NCBI GenBank assembly: GCA_033807695.1
Contig: CM066303.1
Span: forward strand, 2,604,001 to 2,668,000
From: Daedaleopsis sinensis
Taxonomy: Eukaryota; Basidiomycota; Agaricomycetes; Polyporales; Polyporaceae
Direction: 5' to 3'
Length of the DNA: 64,000 nt
Shown here: one piece after another, positions 56,988 through 64,000 of the stretch
How the letters are laid out: every line of letters starts with the position of its first letter
Position numbering within the stretch: the first letter of the stretch is position 1
The notes under the pieces: model-generated
Database searches by the model: none
What the model saw: only the letters and a program-made list of their open reading frames with translations
What the model was told of the DNA's origin: nothing
Position numbers and translations under genes: made by a program

Positions 56988-57349
56988 ATACGCTCGATTT
57001 TCTGGATTGATTATACGAGAGTGAACATTCTCGTCCGCTTGTTATGCATGCCTTAGTACCTCTTCTATCTGAGTCCTGTACCAGAGTACTAGTGCGCCAG
57101 TCAGCCTCATGCCAATATTCCGAACGGGTGGCTTGCAGCTGAGTCCGAGTCGGTCTGGACCAGGAGCCAATCACGGCCAGGGAGGGCCGTGATGTGAGTC
57201 GGGGTTTGTTTGTACATGTTATCCTAGCGACGCCGAGACAAGTCGAACCGCCCGCCTCCTGTAAGCCTTGCCACCCCCTTCTTTTCACCCGCCGTCGTCG
57301 TCGACATTAAAGAACCCGTCCGCTCCTTGCGTAACCTACTCTCTTCACC
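56988..57349. other. Intergenic between HD gene and GPI protein
   Basis: These 362 bases hold a 3' flank and a promoter. A CATTAAAG motif lies at about 57305, ~45 bases before the ATG at 57350, too close for a typical TATA. No gene. Confidence 0.5.
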
Positions 57350-58482
57350 ATGAAGACTATTGCCGCAGCTACGCTCTTCGCCACCGTCGCGTTGGCACAG
57401 ACAGTGAGTCAACAGTCCTTCTCCGCGAAGATTTAGAGGTGGAAGTGGTGCAGGATATGCTCGAGGGCGTAGAGAGAGATTGTGGTGTAGGGTTGACCGA
57501 ACCTGCGCTTGGTGACCAGACATTCACCTTGCCCAAATCTGGCCCTCTAGATGTCCTATTTTCGTAACATTCAGTATGATGGACCAAGGGCTGACTCAAA
57601 TTTCAGAACTCCCTCATCCCCACCGGGATCAGCAGCTCTTGCTCGACTTGGTACAACAAGTTCAACTCAGACTCCAGCTTGACGAGCTGCACCTCTGCCC
57701 TCATCACTGCCACTGGTGCTTTTGCACCCAGCACCAACGCTACCGCATCCACGTCCGCCTCGGCCGCGCAAGTCAAGACCGCGATCGCCTCCGTTTGCTC
57801 CGCGAACACGTGCCCGGCTTCCACCATCCGCTCCAACCTCGCAGACTTCTACGAGGCCTGCAGCGACGAGCTCAAGGGCGGGAACAAGAATGTCATCCTG
57901 ACTTACGACACCCTCTACTCGCTCACGCCCCTCAAGAACGCCATCTGCGCGAAGGATGACAGCAGCAACTACTGCGTCAGCAGCATCGCATCGACCACGT
58001 CACAGTCGTCTGGCGTTCTTTCCACGATCGCCAAGTACGTCTCCTCCCTCACATCCGCGTCGCCCGCCGTCTCGCGCCGCGCGGAGGCACAGCAGGTAGT
58101 CGCCGCGATCGCCCCGAACGCGACCACGTTCGCGGAGAACAACCTCCTCTTCCTCCTCCTCAAGCCCGACCTCTCCTCGGACAAGCTCTGCCAGACGTGC
58201 ACGCGCAACATCCTCACGTCCTACATCAGCTTCGAGTCCTCCATCCCCTACGCGCCCGGCCTCGCCTCGTCCGTCCTCCTCGCCGGCCAGTCGGCGCTCT
58301 ACCAGGCCATCTCGGACACCTGCGGTTCCAACTTCCTCAACGGCGGTGTCGCTGCCGCTGCCGGCCTGTCCGGCGGTGTCCTCGGCGGCTCCGAGAACGG
58401 TGCTTCCCAGACGCTTGCCCACGCGGGCATCGCCAGCACCGTTATGGGTGTGCTCGCGCTCATCCTGAACGCTGCGCTCTAG
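57350..58482 (+). CDS. Secreted cysteine-containing protein with GPI-anchor signal
   Basis: Exons 57350-57403 and 57607-58482 give 309 aa. The first exon is a signal peptide (MKTIAAATLFATVALAQT). The mature part has paired Cys (SSCSTWYNKF, SCTSAL, VCSANTCP, EACSDEL, CAKDDSSNYC, CQTCTRN, DTCGSNF), a KR/RR-like site (VSRRAEAQQ) and a C-terminal Gly/Ser-rich segment, then a hydrophobic end that suggests GPI attachment. The pattern is common among Agaricomycete secreted wall proteins of unknown role. Intron 1 separates signal and mature parts and is 203 bp. Confidence 0.85.
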
Positions 58483-59254
58483 ACGGGTCTCGTTCGGCGT
58501 TGAGTTGGAGGAGGAATGTGGTGGCGTATGCTTTCTACTCGCGACGGTGTGCTTGATGTGCCGCCGAGTGTCGCTATTCGTAGTATACCCTTGTCGTTGT
58601 GTGTTCACGTTTAACAGAGAGTGTGGGTGGTATATCCTAGAACTTAATTATATCTTGGATAGAAGGTGTTTCCATCGTCAGGCCGCCGACGCCTCCGGCA
58701 TAAAGCGATATATCAAGTATTATCCACCCCCAGGTGTAGCGAAGGAAGGAAATTGACGAACATATTAATATTGGTACTTTGTTCGCCGCAGCTTTCAATG
58801 ACAGCTTCGACGTCTTGGTTCCACTCCGTGCTGTAGTTTGATTTCTGCTTCATTGGCAGTAAACCAGTCTACTTCCGGTCAGGGTCCTCAATTTCTCCCC
58901 GCAGGTTTAGTATCGTATGCGACCTAAGTTCGACTCGAAAGAACGGTTCTAAGTAGTACTCTACACTCTATGAGGCCTAGCTCCCTCGGCATTGTTACCT
59001 CCCTCTCGTGGGGTCATCCTCCTGTAAAAAAACTCCTTGCCCGGAGTCGCTTAGGAGGAGTGAGCATTTATTCCGAGCTGAGTCAGCATCCGAAACGGGT
59101 AAGCTAGAAGACTTACGCGCGATCACATGATTAGCGCGTCAAACTCTCGGAAGTAATTAGTCGAAACCGTGAACAAGCTCATTTACACCACACCTCTACC
59201 ATTCACTCTCGCCTTCCCCTCATTCTCCCTCCACATACTTCATCCACCAACATC
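58483..59254. other. Intergenic upstream of the Cdc20-like gene
   Basis: 772 bases with no gene. A C/T-rich stretch (59190-59250) precedes the next ATG. Confidence 0.5.
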
Positions 59255-60965
59255 ATGTCGATGAAGAACAGCCCGTACTACAGGTTCGTGGTCGATTCTC
59301 TGATGATGTGGCACCCGATAATCAGTAAAAATTGCAGAAAACGGACACTCTCAACGGACACCGTGGAAGCGACGGATAGTAAGAGGCTGAGAAGGCTTTC
59401 CACTCAAACTATCGGTGATGAATCCTCCTTCAGCATGGTAAGAGACGGCAACGACGCGTCGTACACGACTTGGTTTGACCATGGACACGCTACAGCCTTC
59501 TCCCGGGCCATCCCGGGTACCCTCGACCATGGATGCTCCTCTTCTCGATGATCTCTCCAGGAGGGTTCAGCGGACCCCCACTCGACCTCGAATCAGCACC
59601 TCGTCTTCCTTCACCCGCTCCACCCCACTCTCGAGGGCGTCATCGATGGACAGCGAGGGATTTCACGCGCTTATTCGGAGCGCCTCTGTTGTCAGTGACG
59701 GGCGACGCAAACGGGACGCGGGTGAAATGTACACGTTCAAAGAGCACTCCGCCTTTCACAACGTCAAGTCCGTTAACATCATCGACTACTCCGTCCCCTC
59801 TACAGGCGACGCCGCTACCGACAAGACAGCCGTGCCGCCCATCGGTTGGTCTCACTCCAACGCCCTTGTCTTTGGTCGTGGGAACCGTGTGTACCACAAG
59901 ACGATGGCCGACACGGAGGGGGTGGCGCAACAGCTTACGAAAATAACCAGTGGCATGGGTACCCTGCGGCTTGTCCTCTGTGCGGGTGTGGACCAACCGA
60001 ACACCGTCACGCTCGCGATGTCAGGCGGACTCTTGCAGACATGGGACATTTCCGCGAGACAGGTCGTGCGAGAGTGGAAGGTGAAGGGCCCGAGTGCGAT
60101 GGCGTACAACGGGGCTCTGCTCACCGTCGGGGACGAGAAGGGCGCCCTCCGGCACTACGACACGCGTGTGAACGAGACCGCCAAGATGAAGGATCAGGCA
60201 AAGAAGGTCACCCGTCACCAGGGTCGTATCACAGCGTTGGCCTGGAGCCGTGAAGGGCACTTTGTGGCCAGTGGCGACCAGAACGGCGTCATCCTCATGT
60301 GGGATATCCGGAAGCCCCGTGTGCCACTCGAAGTCGGCGAAATGGTCCAGCGACGCCGCAAGATGCAACACGTCGGCGCGATCACGGTGCGTGTCTCCGT
60401 CTCCCCATCTTCTTCGGTACTCGCTCAACGCCCTCTCTTGTACTCGTGTCCGTTCGCTCTGCCTCACGCTCGCGCGTAGGCACTCGCGTGGTGCCCATGG
60501 TTTGGAAAGTATCTCGTCTCCGGCGACTCGGCTCCTGACTGCACCGGGACGATCCGCATCTGGGACATGTCCAACGACGGCGACTCGTCCGCCAAGTACC
60601 CCGAGCGGCCCACAAAGCTCGAGCTCGACGCGCAGGTCACCTCCCTCCACTTCTCTCCGCAGATCAACGAGCTGCTCTCGACGCACGGCGCCGGGCGCAT
60701 CACCGAGGTGCCGTCGCTGTTCAACGCGGAGCCGCTGCACGCGCGCATGCGGAACTCGATCGCCGTGCACCAGTTCCCGTCCATGCGGCACGTCACGACC
60801 GCGCCCGTCGCGCAGAAGGGCGTTGCTGGGAGCGTGCTGAGCCCGAACGGACAGCGGATCGTGCTCGCGGTGCCGGAGGAGGCGCAGCTGAAGGTGTGGG
60901 ACGTGTGGGGCAAGTACAGGGAGGCGAAGCAGAAGAGCTTGCTCGAGACGTGCATCATTCGCTAG
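59255..60965 (+). CDS. Cdc20/Fizzy-like WD40 protein with C-terminal Ile-Arg
   Basis: Exons 59255-59283, 59338-59437, 59496-60386 and 60480-60965 keep phase and give 501 aa. The N-terminal ~170 residues are basic and Ser/Thr/Arg-rich. WD40 blades follow: MSGGLLQTWDI, HQGRITALAWS...SGDQNGVILMWDIRKP, ALAWCPWFGKYLVSGD...GTIRIWDMS, and LKVWDVWGKY. Cdc20 and Cdh1 activate the anaphase-promoting complex and end in Ile-Arg; this protein also ends CIIR. A canonical C-box (DRFIP.R) is not seen near the start, where YYRKRTLS occurs instead. It could be a divergent meiotic or Agaricomycete-specific activator, or a decoy lacking one contact. No KEN box was noticed. Confidence 0.82.
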
Positions 60966-62756
60966 GCTGTCATAGGGCAGGGTGTGTAGGTGAGCACTTG
61001 TCTTGCTACGCTATCTTCCTGACCGTTGATATTCACTGAACAGGATTCAGTGACGGTGTATTCAGGACGAGTACTAGGCAATGTGATAAATCACAAGGTA
61101 GGTACTGTCGGTTTAATGTGCTAAATTATCGTAGCCTTCTACGGATATGTCCTGGCTTCGGCGGACGACTCAAGTCTCGGTACTGTTGTTCTTATATGTC
61201 ACAGTGTAGGCTCTTGTCTCCGAGAGGACGATGTATACGTACGAGATGGGCGGGCTACTTACCATACTGTGTATCGGCGCGATGTACGTTCGGAGTTGAC
61301 GTTTAAGATAGGTTGCAGAATACGCATGATGTTCGACAATGCAAGCCGGTCCTGGGTGTATGATGATTGTACTGTACTTTGAGAATCTAACTCTGAGGCT
61401 AGGTGTAAGCTTGTCATAATTGTACCCCGGCCCGGGTCTTCTACAGTATACGGGTTGTTTGAACCCATATATAGGGTCAATGACGTCAACGTCTCCATGT
61501 CAAACTACTATGTCAAACCGAGTCATACTAGTTGTAACTTTCAACTGTTATTTCTCATCTCCTACCGTCTTCCCCGTGTCTCAATGACTCCTACCATCCC
61601 CGCACTACCCAGTCAACGGCGCATACAGGAAGGAGTGTAGCATCCATGATGTAAAATCTAGGCTTGGACCGCAATCTTCATGAAGCAGGCTCATTACCAT
61701 GTGAGTAGATCCTCTTCCCGAGTCTCAGCGTGCACAGTAGTTCCTATAGACTTTGGCATCGCTCTCATGAATGTGTTTAAGTGGGAGAATGGGTCCATAC
61801 GAGCATAATCAGACTATCGATATCTTTGGCTGTATATGCACCTCAACCAGGATTAACCTCAACCTGCACAGATCGGCATAACCCTGCCTTTCAGCCTCCC
61901 AACATCTCGGGAGGTTAAGTACTCGACGGTGAAGCTGTATCATAGGTAGACCCAAGGTGGAAGCTTTGAATGTTGAGTCGTGTCGAGCCTGGCCGGTGTT
62001 GCGATGCACGCTGTCAAGCACCGCCTTGACATGATGGTTGAATCAGGTGCTGTACGCATATCTTGGCTCTATATATCAGCTTTTTTGGTCTTATCGTCAT
62101 TTTATGTGCTCTTGTCGTCGTAGCGCAGGTCAAGATGCCGGCTTGCTGATCACAGCCACAGCTTCAATCACTGTCGAGGCTAGATTGCCGACATAGAAGA
62201 GCTGGCTTGGAATCACTCAACACCGAATCCGAGGAAACGGCCGTGATCCGAATCGAGCGAAAGCATCATCGACCTGTCGGCGGGGTGATGGAGTGGCCGG
62301 GACACTGGACGTAGGCGCTATCTAGCGCTGCCGATGCATCGTGCGTGGTGATCAGTGCCCGCGCAGGATGGCCGCCCTTTGCGCACCTTTGACGAGGTCG
62401 TCCATCGTCTGGCTTCGGGGGCTCAGGCCGGCTTCCTTCATTTCGTTTCTTCTCTGCTCCTGGTGAGCCCGCTACGACTCTCGGGCAGGTCTCGGACACG
62501 ACGTCTTGCACGGTCCCGTCTCCGTTCGTTCTTTGCGCCCCGCAGCGCGGCTTGGTCACGGTGGAGTGCTCGAAGGACGGTCCCCCAGTTCGAACCTCTT
62601 CCGTCGCTCGAGAGCGAGCTTTCTACTTCTTCGTGTACACAAGGACTCTCTTTCTTCAGCTTTCTCTGCACGGACAGTCGGACGGGCGGTCTTCTTCAGG
62701 CTTTCCGTTTTCAGACGTTCATTGGACTCTTTCTTCGCGCATTACTGTCAACCGCC
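60966..62756. other. Gene-poor stretch before the last gene
   Basis: About 1.8 kb with only short ORFs. The right end should be the promoter and 5' leader of the membrane protein; the ORF from 62355 runs in frame into its ATG at 62757 but lacks support upstream. Confidence 0.5.
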
Positions 62757-64000
62757 ATGTCCGACACCTCATCTCCCATTCCTTCAGATACCGGTTCCCC
62801 CACGGATACGAACCCGAACGACCCCAGCCTCACGAACCCGCAGACTCAGGATGGGAGCAATGTCGATCCTAACGCCGGTTCTACAACGAACGCGAACAGT
62901 GGCAACCCGACCGACTCGAATACCAACACTTCTCCGACCGATCCGAGTAATGGATTGGATTCGGGCAATGTAGGCATTAACTCCAACACGGGGGCAGCAA
63001 CGGTGGCGAGCGCGGGAACTGCGTCATTCCTACCGAGGTGAGTATATTGAATGTCTCGGTCTATCTCCACTCTGAGGCAAGAGCCAGTGCTACCACCAGT
63101 GGTGTTGAGTCGTCTGCTGCGCCCAGCACCATCTCTGGGAGTGATAGGGTCAACAACGGGCTTGGGTTCGATAGTCACAGGTACGCACTCCACACAACTG
63201 GCATGAAATGCGGCAGTCTCATCCCTAGATTCCCTACGACAGTGGGGATTACCGAAAAGCTATCATTATCGCGTCTGCGCTCAGTGGTGCGGTCGGATTA
63301 ATCCTCGTTGCAGTAGTCATTTGGTTCGTCTACCGGCGTCGCAACAGGTCCAGAGGAAACAAGAATCCGAAATTCGTGGCTGCCGCCGTACCGAGACCAA
63401 ACCCTAGTACTGCCGACCGACCCGCCAGCGACGCGACATGGATCGGCACTCGCATTGCGAAGGCCGAGGACTCGTTTAACGAGAGCACGCTGGAAGCGTT
63501 CGGCAGGCAAAGTCATGCGGAGAGTGTTGACTCGGACGTAACCCTCGCCGACTTGAATGCTGCACGCACGAAGGCATTCGGCACGCCGTCGCATAGCCCG
63601 CGCCCGTCTTTGGACAAACTCAAGATCGTGAACATGCCCCTAGTTCCCGAAGATCCATTTGAAGCACCTCGACCCTCCATGGGCGATAACGCTCGTCCAT
63701 CCCTGGAAGCGTCCCGACGCTCCTTGACGAACAGGCCCCGCCCTTCGCTCGCAAACACGGCACAACCTGCCGCGGCGCCGCGAAGCAACAGGAAGAGCCG
63801 TGTGGTCAACATGCGCATCAATTCATACAGCTCTTTCGGTGGTGATTTGATCATCGAGCAGGGCTACGACGACACCGCGATGACCTCTCCTGGATTCCCC
63901 AACATCCCGCTTATGACTCCCGTCGAGCCGCCTACTGGTTGGCGTGCGCAACTCGAGATGGCAGACTTGGATCTCCCACCGGTGCCGGCACGCCGCGACT
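62757..64000 (+). CDS. Single-pass membrane protein with Ser/Thr-rich ectodomain (3' end outside window)
   Basis: The ATG at 62757 starts a Ser/Thr/Asn/Pro-rich, likely O-glycosylated segment (exon 1 to 63037). Exon 2 covers about 63073-63179 and exon 3 starts at about 63238. Exon 3 encodes one transmembrane helix (AIIIASALSGAVGLILVAVV then WFVYRRRNRS) and a cytosolic tail with repeated RPSL/RPSM motifs (PRPSLDK, PRPSMGD, ARPSLEA, PRPSLAN), possible basophilic kinase sites, that is open to the window end. There is no clear cleavable signal peptide, so topology is inferred. The layout resembles fungal wall-stress or SKG6/Axl2-like sensors, without sequence proof. Confidence 0.72.

Overview
The window is nuclear DNA of a basidiomycete, most likely an Agaricomycete. 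Evidence: compact genes with many 50-80 bp GT-AG introns and CT-[A/G]-AC-type branch sites, a secreted laminarinase family of the wood-rot Lam16A type, fungal HET-domain proteins, a fungal Tc1/mariner-type transposase remnant, and fungus-style GPI-anchored wall proteins. No rRNA, tRNA or CRISPR array was found. Exon boundaries were placed by hand from splice consensus, reading phase and comparison between copies inside the window.

Layout. 1-2 kb: two diverged ~1-kb tandem repeats with no convincing gene. 3.2-8.8 kb (minus strand): a tandem-HET gene (HET-A) and a quinone-reductase-like MDR gene (QOR1) broken by a 2-nt deletion. 9.9-16.6 kb (minus): an MCT-like MFS transporter and an endosomal-type Na+/H+ exchanger. 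18-23.7 kb: two tandem GPI-anchored GH16 glucanases and a cysteine-rich GPI protein. 24.1-33.3 kb (plus): a second tandem-HET gene (HET-B, interrupted by one stop codon) and two intact QOR copies; the last carries a mariner-type element in its first intron. 33.7-41.4 kb (minus): two paralogous intronless proteins of unknown function flanking an F-box gene. 41.4-45 kb: largely empty. 45-64 kb: conserved genes (Ure2p-like GST, DNAJC7-type TPR/J co-chaperone, mitochondrial OXA1, a DUF202 membrane protein, a deaminase-like protein, eEF1B, a cyanamide-hydratase-like HD protein, a GPI protein, a Cdc20-like WD40 protein) and a single-pass membrane protein cut by the window end.

The main biological signal is the HET/QOR segment, present twice in opposite orientation about 16 kb apart. 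In both copies two HET modules that look like separate ORFs are joined in frame by a 62-bp intron at the same place, giving predicted proteins of 1207 and 1206 codon positions. The damage is reciprocal: segment 1 has an intact HET gene and a broken QOR, segment 2 has a HET gene with a nonsense codon and two intact QORs. HET proteins act in non-self recognition and cell death in filamentous ascomycetes; a similar role here is inference. In the third QOR the transposon landed inside the 5' splice site and its terminal repeat supplies a new, stronger donor, so the gene may still be expressed.
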